Assembly (NCBI GenBank): GCA_037043235.1
Contig: JAWRVZ010000025.1
Span: 57,501-121,500 of the forward strand
Reading direction: 5' to 3'
Source: Rhodeus uyekii
Lineage: Eukaryota > Chordata > Actinopteri > Cypriniformes > Acheilognathidae
DNA length: 64,000 bases
Of the stretch, positions 24,550-36,170 are shown one piece after another; within the stretch, counting starts at the first letter, position 1, and the number at the start of each line of letters is the position of its first letter. Made by a program: the position numbers and the translations under genes. The notes beneath the pieces are model-generated. The model was not told where the DNA came from and did not search any database. It was given only the letters and a program-made list of their open reading frames with translations.

Positions 24550-25996
24550 TTGTCTATATGTCTGATTTCAAAGCAATTGATGGCAAAACCTTGGAAGAAT
24601 CAGTACAGCACTTTAAAACATCAACATTCACCATTGATCCACTCCTCACTCTTTTTTCCAATAGTGCATTTAGAAGCAGATCTTCTAGAAGTGATAAATA
24701 CTTCACTATTTCTGGGACTTTTCCAAACTCTCTGAAAACCGCAGTAGTTAAGCAACTCCTGAGAAACGGCAATCTAGTCTGGATAACACCATATTGATCG
24801 ACCACAGACTAATCACCCATATTCCTTTCATAGGCAAGATCATTGAAAACGTTGTTTCAATCAGCGGAACGTATTCTAACACTCAAATGGATACTTTGAC
24901 CATTTTCAATCTGGTTTCTGACTGCATCACAAGACAGACACAGTGCTCATAATGATAAATGTTATTCGCCTCAATATAGATACAGACAAAATATCAGCAG
25001 TGGTACTACTTGGCCTCAGCGCTCCATCTGAACCAGAAAATACAAACATGCATTGCAGATACTGTATAATGGTATATTAAGTCAGTTAGAAATACCAAGG
25101 GTTCCCTCAAAGTACGGTGAACGCTTTTAGCCATTATGCCAGCTGCAGCTGGAACCATCTTCCAGAAGAGATCAGATGTGCTCCAACTCAAAACACATGT
25201 TTAGCTGTGCATTTACTGAATGATTGCACTGAACTTTATCTTTGCATCCTCTTTTTTTATTCTAAACTGTTTTAATGTACTTTATATACTTTTATTGATG
25301 ATTTTATTTATTTTGTACCTGTGGGAGTGATCCATGATTGTTGGAATCATGGATTCCTTTGAAATGCAGCTAATCTGTGGAATGCTGCTTATCTCCCCTT
25401 GCCCAATTCAGGTGACAATTGGATCTCTCTAGGGACGTCGAGACATAGGTGTGCGCCAAAAATACTACAGAGAACAAAAATTATGGGGAAGTCCCAGATA
25501 ACTTTTTTTTGCATCCTCCTTTTTATTTTAAACTGTTTTATTGTATTTTTACATTTATTGATGATTTTGATTATTTTGTACCTGTGGGAGCGATCCATGG
25601 TTGTTGAACCCTGTAGTGACAGAGTGGAATGCATTAGTCAGTGGTCTAGGACCACTCGGGCTTTGAAATGCAGCTAATCTGTGGAATGCAGACAACAAAT
25701 TGAATGTGGGCTGTGGAATGCAGTTTAGATCTCCCCTTGCCCAATTCAGGTGACAATTGGATCTCTCTAGAGATGTCGAGATATAGGTGTGTGCCAAAAA
25801 TACTACAGAGAACAAGAATTATGGGGAAGACCCAAAATATTCTCCTTTTTATTCCAAATGTGTTAATGTACTTTTTTATTCTCACTTTAATTGATTTTAA
25901 TTATTTTGATTATTTTAATTCCTTCTATGTAAACCACTTTGAATTACCATTGTGTATGAAATGTCTTGTATAAATAAACTTGCCTTGCCTTACCTA
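24550..25996 (+). mobile_element. L2/CR1-type LINE, 5'-truncated and decayed, inserted in the Tc1 remnant
   Basis: Near 24710-24800 a damaged reverse-transcriptase segment reads FPNSLKTAVVKQLL, the start of a non-LTR RT domain. Traces of RT continue to about 25050 with frameshifts. The 3' end carries CACTTTGAATTACCATTGTG and ATGAAATGTCTTGTATAAAT followed by TTGCCT repeats, the tail type of fish L2 elements. No intact ORF remains. Confidence 0.7.
25330..25860 (+). repeat. Tandem duplication of about 338 bp in the LINE 3' region
   Basis: The block starting CTCCCCTTGCCCAATTCAGG at 25393 recurs at 25731 with a few substitutions. The match continues through CCAAAAATACTACAGAGAAC to about 25500 and 25840 respectively. 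Confidence 0.8.
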
Positions 25997-26453
25997 AACT
26001 GTTCATCAGCAGCTCCACATCAATATAGCCAAACATTTAGAGACTCATGCCCATGCCAAATTTATGTTTCATTGGTGCCAACAGTGCAAATCTTGGGCTG
26101 TGGACAATGTAAAACATGTATTGTTCTCTGATGAGTCCATCATCTCTGTCTTTCTCACATATGTGGACACTGTGAAGAACTTGTATCTGTCATTCCTAAG
26201 ATGAATTTATGCTGTACTGATGCTCATTTTCCAAACCCTGTATGACAGAACCTACAGGTTTATTCATATATTAAAACATTCTTCAACAAATTCACAGTGT
26301 TACATTTAAACATGAACATTTATATGGAAATGAAATGATGCAAAAGGTTCTGCGAACAAAGGCTTGACAAAGTTACTGTCTTTTGCACATTGATGTTAAT
26401 GAAATGAAGTCAGTCTTGTCCTCTCTGCAGATCTATGAGGGTAGACTACTGTG

Positions 26454-26883
26454 ATGGCGGAAGGATATGAATTTGACCTGAACTACGTTACGGAGCGCAT
26501 CATTGGTGTCACATTCCACCAGTCATGCGCAGAGCAGACGTACCAGCACAACCTGCGCAGCATCACGCAGATGCTGCAGTCCAAACACGCTGATCATTAC
26601 ATGGTGAGCGGCAAAAAACTAAAACAAATTACATGTCACTGAGTGTCTGTTGACTGACTGTTACCATTGGGGTCAATGTGGAACAAAATCTTTATTTTTC
26701 TGCATGCAGGTCATCAACTTATCCGAACACAGTGATGATCTCAGCAGGACAAACCACAGGGTAAAGTTAGCCTGGGTCATGTGACTGTTACAGATGTGTG
26801 ATGGAATGTGCATTCAAAATGTTGGGGTCATGTTTGTTTATGTTTTTGAAAAAAGCCTGTTATGCTCACCAAAGCTGCAAAAA

Positions 26884-26914
<31 letters not shown>

Positions 26915-29900
26915 TATTTAAATACAGTAATATTGTGAAATATTATTGTAATGTAAAATAACAGTTTTGTATTTGAATACATTTTAAAATGTAATTTATT
27001 CCTGTGATCAAAGATGAATTTTCAGCATCATTACTTCAGTCTTATTATCTTTCCGAAATCATTCTGATTTGCTGCTGAATATTTTTTATTTTTTTATTTT
27101 TACCAACGTTGGAAACAGTTTGCTTAATATTTTTTTGGTCACTAGATTTTTGTTGTTGTTGACAGAATGGAAAGTTCAAAAGAGCAGCATTTATTTGAAA
27201 TATGTTTTTGAAAAGTTATAAGCATCTTTATTGTCACTTTTGATCAATTTAATGCACCCTTGCTGAATAAAAGTATACATTTCTTTTATTTTTTATTTTT
27301 AAGATCCTACTGACTTCAAACATTTGAACGATAGAATATGTATAACTGTTGCCTCTCATCTCTGACTGTTAGGTGGTGGATTTGGGCTGGCCGGAGTGTC
27401 ATGCTCCATCACTCCATCTGCTGTGTTCACTATGTAAAAACATGAACAACTGGCTGAGTGCACATCCTGAAAATGTGCTGCTGCTGCATTGCAAAGTGAG
27501 TGAAGTTATTTGCACTTCATTCTCAGGTTAAAAGTCCATTATTTGTCTCTGGGACTCTTGGTTAACTTCCTCCTATCTCTCTCATATAGGGCAGCAAAGA
27601 CAGATTGGGTGTGGTAATATCCTCTTACATCCAACTAGCTAATGTTTCCACCAGGTACAAAGTAATTCATATCCTTTGTTAACAAGTTAAAAAATCTTTA
27701 AAAAGACAATTGCCTTCTCAGACAAGCTGCTTAAAGGGATAGTTCACCACAAAATGACAATAGTTACTATTAGGATTTACTCACCCTCATGTTGTTCAAA
27801 ACCTGTATGAATTTTGTTTGCTTGTAATAAATGACCACTGGAGCTTTTAAGCTTTGAAAGTAGTCCATATGAATTCTACACTATATTTCAAGTGCATTTT
27901 CAATTAATTGGTCGAACCGGTTCACAAATCCCATTTAAATGATTTGTTGATTCAAAGATTCTTGAGTTAAAAACTTATTAGCAGGGGAAGATTATAAGAA
28001 CAACGATTGTTTCAAGGAGGAATGAAAGTCATTTGGGTTTAGAACAACATGACAGAACTTTCTTTCTTTTATTTGTGAACTGTCACTCCCTTGAAGAGCT
28101 TTAATATATTCCCAGTCTATAGACGCAGCTCAATCAGAGGCTGATTGTTTTGCATTTACTGTGATGAAGCAGAGGATCAACACACGATGCATTAACACAA
28201 TTGATATTTGTTGTGATTTCAAATATAGTAATAGCTCCCTTTCATATCATTCTAAACATATTTAAATATATAAAAGTGTTGTAAATTGATTTTGAATTCA
28301 GTATTGATTCAGCATTTTTTTTAGCATGTAATATATGTTAATGGATGCACAAGTGGCCAAACAGATAGATTTTATAGGTTGGTACACTCATTTGACCAGT
28401 TTGATATGCTCTTGTGCCTAGTGAGGAACATGCATTAGACCTCTACTCCATGAAGAAGTTCTGCAGTGATAAAATGGTGAATGTCATGACTCCATCTCAG
28501 AAAAGGCAAGGCTCATTTGTTTATACATTAACTGTCATTTTTTTCCAGTATACAGAATGGGTGAGTTAAGTATGAAAAGAAATGAACCAGAAACATCTGA
28601 TACACTTTACTCTACTGCAACCATAGTGGGAAAAATTATTAAATCACCAAATTATTTCATTGAATAGTGTTATGTCATTGAACGGTCTGGGGGGGGGGGG
28701 GGGGGGGGGGGGAGTGTGTGTCTAGCCTTGCCACAGCACCACAAGATCATTTAACAGGTTTGTTTAATAATAAAAAAACTCAAAGTATGACAAAGAGGAA
28801 CAACTTATAAAAGGAAAACAAAGGCTTCAGAAGGGAGCAATGTCATAATAAAAGTTTAGTCTACCTGGAACTTAAAGTCTGACTAAGCCTTTAAAAGAAA
28901 TGAACAAAACACCAGACAGGTACACTCCCTCCCTATCTGGCCACAAACCAGGAGAAAAACCAGAATTACAAAATAAAGATGGCACCCACCTCCATACAAT
29001 TCACAATGAAATAAAAACATTGGGCAAATCTCATCAACTTAATGGTGAAGCTTTTTAAAATAAACAGAGTAACATAAAAATAGCAAGCTACAGGTGTAGA
29101 CTGGCACACCTCAGTGGAGCAAGGATACTCTTCAGGCTTAAGCATTCAACAACAGCTAACAGGGCGACGGTACTTTAGACAGAAGTATTCTACAGACAGT
29201 GGGCAGAAAAATGCAATACTTTACATGAAAAAGACAAAAAAAAATCATGTACAGTACTTCCAAGAAAATGGCTAGGCTAGGCTAGGCTAGGCTAGGCTAG
29301 GCTAGGCTAGGCTAGGCTAGGCTAGGCTAGGCTAGGCTAGGCTAGGCTAGGCTAGGCTAGGCTAGGCTAGGCTAGGACAGGACCACATTTTGAAGAAGCA
29401 TTCTCAACTTGGTGAGTGCTCTGCTCTGCTTTTATACTGCTTCCCCGGCCGGTTGGTAAGCAGGTACAGCTGCAGAGAGCAATTAGGCTACCTGTCAGTG
29501 TGGATAGTGGGAATACCCAGAGGAGAGCAGGAAACACAACAGCAGAACATACCACAGTGTAATATTCCATGGTTTTTTCACAATAAATGAATAAATAGAT
29601 AGATCCATCAATTGACGTAACAACAGCGTCAAGTTTGTGATCAGTAAAATGATTATTATTACTTTATTTTAAATTAGAATACAGTAATACCTTGAGATAT
29701 GATGTTTGATGATTCTGATGTTTGCGTGCGTGGAAATGACATCCGCAAGCGTATAACAGATCTAATCTTTACTCGTATCTCAAAGCAAAAACATTGCTCG
29801 ATGGCTTGCTCGTCTCTCGAAATAATCGTATGTCGGGATGCTCGTATCTCAAAGTATTACTCTACTTTTATTCCGCAAGGATGCATTAAGCCTTGCATGT

Positions 29901-32513
29901 TACAAATCCATTAAATGCTACAAAATAATTATAAATGCTGCTCTTTTGGTTTTTAACAAAGAATCGTGAAAAATATGTATTGCAGTTTCCCAAAAACTGT
30001 TTTCAACAATGTAAAAAATAAGAATATTTTAAATGTATGCATTTGCCAGACGCTTTTATCCAAAGCGACTTACGTTGCATTCAAGGTATACATTGACATT
30101 TTAAACAGTTCTTGCTTTGCCTGTGAATCAAACCCATGCCCTTGGTGTTGCAAGCTCCACTCTTTACTGTTTGAGCAACAGTAAATTCCAATAATTTTCC
30201 CAATATTACTGTATTATTCGAATTTGGTGAACAAACAAGAGACTTGGCAAACTTTAGCAAGTAGAAACATTCAAATATTTGACTGAACCCAAACTTTGAA
30301 AACTAGTAGATATGTGGAAAATTTGCAAACTTTGCTAGATTAAGAGGGTGACACATGCTAACCAAATGACCCATATTAACCCATTCTCCCCCTACTTTAT
30401 AAGTATTTCCGTTGTGAAGAAATGTTACAAATGAAATGTGTCACTTCTCTTGTGACAACATAAGTTGTTAGTTATGTTATGGCTTTTGGTCACTCAGCAG
30501 TGTGTCATGAGTGAAGGTTTTACTCTGGACAGCGGTTCAGGGTCACACATGAGAGGAAATCCCCCTATGCAGTGTGGACGTCCTGATATTATTCCCACTT
30601 CCCTTTTCTGTGAAACATCTTCATTTATACTTTGGTAGTGTCATTTTTAAATCATCCTAAAAGCCACCACCCATCACCCCTCGTGCACGTGCAAACTGAG
30701 GAACAGTTTTTACTGTAAACTTCTTTACCTGCTGTTTAAAATATGATAATTTCCCTTGCCTTACATGCTCTCTCATCTCTATTGACTCTAGAAACACTTT
30801 TCACCAAAATGAGTTATAGTAAATCTTTAAAAATCGTCACATAAATATTCTGTTCTGATCCGTAGCTGGAACAACACAAAGAAACTGATTTTGGCAACAC
30901 TGTAAAGCTATTTATTCTCTATGATAATGTGGCTCACCCAGAATAGCAGTGAATCATTTTTCTTCAGGCCTAGTACAGCCAGACTAAAGGGATAGTGCAC
31001 CCCCCCCCCCCCCCACACACACACACAAAAGAAAGAAAATCAGGTCATTAATCGCTCACCCTCAATACTTTTCTTAATCTTTGAAACACAAATAAAAATA
31101 TTTTAATGAAATATGAGAGATTTCTGTCCATCAATTGACAGCCAATGCAACTACCACTTTCAAGCCACAGAAAAGTAGTAAAGAAATCATAAAAGTAATC
31201 CATGTGACTGGTTTATGAAGTGATTCGAGTGCCTTGTTTGCACAAAACAGATTTCATTAAAATGTATTTATTTGTGTTCCGAAGATGAACACGTCTTACA
31301 GGTTTGCAGCTAAGAGAGTGTGTGTATTAATGACAGAATTGTTTTGTTTTTGGATGAACTAACTCTTTGAAATAATCATCCATTCTTTCTTCCCTTAAAT
31401 CCCATTGTTTTTAAATGCTGATTATTGCCAATACCAGACTGATGCTTTTATGCTGTTTTATCTAAAGTTGTGCTGGTGTTGTGAGGCTTGATTTATTATT
31501 GACTGAGGTGTTTGTGTATGGTTCAGGTATGTGCAGGTGTTTGGCAGACTGCTTACTCACCAGATCCACATAAACCCTTCCCCGCTCTTCATCCACCACG
31601 TTAAAATCCATCCCATTCCTGACTTCCATCCTACAGGTGATGAAAACACCCATATGCCCTTTTGATCCAGTCATTTATGTTTTAAGTGAAATTGTGTTCT
31701 TATTTTCCAAAGAATTTCAGCCTTTTGTCACCCCATTTAAATCTCTTAATAATATTTCTCTTGAAAAAATACCTTAGTAATCAAGTATTAGTTTTATTAG
31801 TAATTTTATCTAACAACAAACATTTTAATCTAGATTAATAGTAGTAATATACAATTTTAAATGTATTGTTGAATATAAAGTATTCATGTGTGTTCATTGA
31901 ATTAACTAAGATTTTGTTGTTAAAAATGTACTCAATTGTTTATGTATAAATTAACATTAATTGAGATTACTTAATGCTTTAAAAGTATTTCTGTATCAGA
32001 TTCTTCCAAAACCGAAGCTAAGCTATGAACTCCACATTAAATGTACATTATGCCAATTGTATTTAGTTTAAATTGTTTTTACTGTTATTTCTCCAAGGAT
32101 GTTGAGTAGAAGCATCTGAGACAAAGTTAATTTGTTAATGACATAAGTGAGATCTGTAAGTGTGATTCCATTTTTCTGTGGATTTGTTTGTTTTCAGTGT
32201 GTCAGCTGTTTATCAGAGTTTATCAAGGCACGCAGACAATATACACATCAGGAGTGCAGTAAGAATATTACTATATTATTTATATACTTTTAAATGTATC
32301 ATCATGTTTATCCATGCGATTATATTTAGAATATGTGCATATTTAGTGCTTGTATTTCACTTTCAGGCAGGTTGCAATAGGTCAGACAGACAGTGTGTGT
32401 TTTGATCTGGAACCCCCACAGATGATCATAGGAGATTTAATGGTGAGACTCTCACTCACACACACACAGAGGCACACATTCATTCTCTCTCTCTTTCTCT
32501 CTCTCTCTCTTTC

Positions 32514-32564
<51 letters not shown>

Positions 32565-35469
32565 AACACACACTCACACAATAAATATATTAGTGATGAC
32601 ATTGAATTGCGTACACTAATTTTAACTCATGTCTCAGTGGTTCTCAAAGCGTGGGGTGCACAGAGGTGCTGCAGGGGGTGCTGGAGATCAGAAGGAAACG
32701 TTAAAAAAGAAAACTGCCAGTGCAGCCGCGTTCAAGAGTGTGAATAGCGGTTGGTGTTCTGCCTTTATAAAGCAACACCGGACGCTATTTTCACTGAATC
32801 GTTCCTCTTTAGACCGTCGACTTGTCTCACAGCAGCCACTCAAAAAGTGATCCGTAGCTGCTCCTGGCCGTAAAAAATTGGGAAGGGAAGATTCTGGGTC
32901 TTAGCGCTAGTTATGATAAACATTTTGAAAGCTTTATATTTTAATCGCTGAACACAACAGGCAGATTTATGATAACCTTGCGTTATTCAGCCTGACTGTG
33001 GTGCTCTAATGTTTATTGATAGAGATTGAATGCCTTCTTAGAATTGCCTATGGAGGGGGGGGGGGGGGGGGGGGGGGATTTGTTTTAATGAAATTTATAT
33101 GCATTTATATGAAATGTGCAAATTTTATCAACCAGACAAATGCATTTTTTCCGGTCGGACGTGACCAAAAGGAGCCCAATTGGGCAGTCTAGACCCACCC
33201 AATCTAGCAACACTGGCGTTGAGATATCGTCTTGGTCTGGAACGAGGTTTACTTGAGGTGATGGGAAAATAAGCGGGGCAGTCTGAAATCTCTCATTAGA
33301 GCGCTGCAGTTCCATGTTTCACCACAGATTTGACCCCTCGTTTATCGCGGTTAATGTGGCCCAGAACCCCCTGATAGGTAAAAATCCGCGAAGTAGGATT
33401 GGCCCCCCTAGGAATTTCCGTATATGTGTGTCTAGGTACCAGAATGTTTAAAATATGTATAATTATACTTTATATATATTTTAATTAAATCTATTTAATT
33501 ATAAAACCTTAATATTTATATATTTACTCTCTCTCTCTCATACGATACGTATTATGGTGCTCTACACTCATCAATGACAGTAATATCTTGAGACTTGACT
33601 CCAGTATTGACCACGATGACAGACCTGTGCGGTTCGAAGAATGTGATGATGAATGATGACGATGATGTTACTGCACTGGTATAATGAGGCCATTAAATCA
33701 GTTCGGGATCGTCAACATTTGCTTCTGAGAGAGGCGAAGAGGCTCCCACTCCACCCGTGCTCTCATTCGTCGATCTCGCGCCGGGAACCAATCACGTGCC
33801 TTGTCTGAGTGCCCGTGGGTGTGTACAAAGCCTCTGAGAGACTTTCCTTTCTCTCTTTGTCTGGCATCCTGGGAAACCGTTTATCTCGCATCACGACGAA
33901 ACAACGCCGCTTTCCGCAATACGGCTGTCAATATGGCGGTATTTTTGAATTTTTATTTTTCAATGAATATTTTTGAAAAATCTGCAATGCACTGAGGCCG
34001 TGAAACTCGAAGAATGTATCCGTTGTTTTCACGTGACGTCATCGAAACTTGCGCACCGGCATATCCGCCATTTTGATTCCCTGTGCAAGCAACAACAAAG
34101 CTTTCAACTTCAAAACTTATGCCCACAAATGCCTATCTGTGGAATTTTTCGATGCTCTAATAGGCCAGGAGTAAGTAAAGATGTAAGCTTTTTTAAACTT
34201 CCAAAAGTAATAACTGGACAATGTGAAAGAACACGAATTTTGTCAGAAGAAAGGCGACGTGTATGGAAAGCTGCGATCAACAGGGCTGACATTCAGACCG
34301 AAGAAAAATGGAATAGAACGATCATATGCTCTAAACATTTTGTAGGGGGTAAGTTTAAATGTATTGACAATATTTAATTTGTTTACAAGCAGCAATGTAT
34401 ACCAAAAGTAAAAATGTGTTACAGTCGACAGACAATAACCCATCCGATGGTATATTCAAACGACAGTTTCACATCCATCACAGTGATACGACTGATACTG
34501 ATGAATCAGTTCTTATGGAGAATTAAACAACTTTAGGAAAATCATGATTTATTGAAAGCACAGCATGATTATTTATATACGGTAATACAATTATAGACTC
34601 GTTATGGATTGAGTATCAGTGGATCTGGAGCCTAAGAGATCGAGGGCGGTTCGGCCCCTTTACACACCTGCGAAGAAAGTAAACAAGATCATGAGAACAA
34701 CACATTTATAAACATATCAAATCTTTCATCCTAATATATATTACAGACTCAGATCCGACTCACCTGCTTCATTCCTGCTGGATTGTTTTCCGCTGCATCT
34801 GCATCTTCATTTGCATGCGTTTTGTTCATATGTGTGTTTTCATGTTTGAGATCGTCCGGTTCATTTTTATGTTTTACGATTAAAATAAATACGTAGACCT
34901 AAATAAATAAACATTAACATTAGGTGTGTTTTTATTTGGACTAACAGACTCAAGAGAAACAAAAGACATGATAACGAATGAAAGAAGTTTAGTTCTGTCA
35001 TGGGATTGACCAATAACCCGATCGTCAATAAGATATACGAGTTGACAGTAGGAATTCAAAATGGCAGCGCACAGTGCCTGGTGGGTAATTGCGCAGATTT
35101 TGTGACGTCAGTGAAAACAATGGATAGGTGTGGCTCCACCTCCTCTCCACCTCCTCGCTGTAGCTAATGTAATATATGATATTATGATTCTGATCTATTA
35201 TTCTCTCTTACTGTTATATTTTTCAATGATTCGATGACATTAAAAAGTGAAACTACAGGTGTTCTTCATTGCACGTTTTTCAATTAAAAAATGCTTTCAG
35301 TTTGTTAGGGTTTTTGCACACAAAAAACACAAGTTTTGAAAAAAGAAAAACACCCATTTGGCCGATACAATATGCTATTTAACTAGTGAGAACCAGTAAC
35401 GTGCTAACTAGTTGGTTATCATAATATTTTTTTTTATATATATTTGACCCTCACAAGTATAGTTAAAAC

Positions 35470-35505
<36 letters not shown>

Positions 35506-36129
35506 CCAGATTTGGCTATACTTGTTGTGGCTCAAATGTCCTCACTTATATAGTGAAATATTATAACAACCGACTAGTGATGATATTTTAATGGTCCTCA
35601 CTAGTTAAAGACTCTTATAAACCATCCAAAGCATGTTTTTTTTTCTTCTCTCTAATCTTATGAAAACTGCATACTGTATCAGCTCCATTTCTTCTTTCTC
35701 TGCAGATTGCATGTTATCATAAAAATGTTTCCATGAGGGCTCATGAGACAGTGTTTCGTGTGCAGTTTCATTCTGGTGCTCTGTCTGGAGACCAACTTTC
35801 CTTGCAGAAAGAAGACCTTGATCACGCCAACAAAGGTACCAAAGTATTTTGGTAAAATCATTGCACAGTTTTAGCTTATATTTTTATCTTCAAAAATATT
35901 TGAAGATAAAAATCAAAGAAGGTATTTGCATTTACAAAATAACAAACCAAATGACATTTATCTTCTATGTAGCTCAAAACACTTTCAGACAAAACATTAT
36001 GATTCAGAAGACAAAATGGTTATGGTTTATATTAGGTACAATGTAGTTATTGTGTTCATGTTGTGTTGCAAAATACATTTACTGCTATTGAAGGTGGGAT
36101 ACGGGTAAGGTACGGGATACACACTCACT

Positions 36130-36170
<41 letters not shown>

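Larger units (their letters stand above)
24204..26235. mobile_element. Decayed Tc1-like transposon split by an L2-type LINE
   Basis: The left half (about 24204-24549) starts near CAGGGGTTGGACAATGAAGC, which resembles a Tc1-like inverted end, and encodes a damaged helix-turn-helix region of the Tc1 transposase type (MTRTASICS). The right half (about 25997-26235) continues the transposase with AAATCTTGGGCTGTGGACAA and GTGAAGAACTTGTATCTGTC. Frames are broken by stops and much of the catalytic centre is missing, so it is dead. The 1.45-kb LINE between the halves inserted later. Confidence 0.7.
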
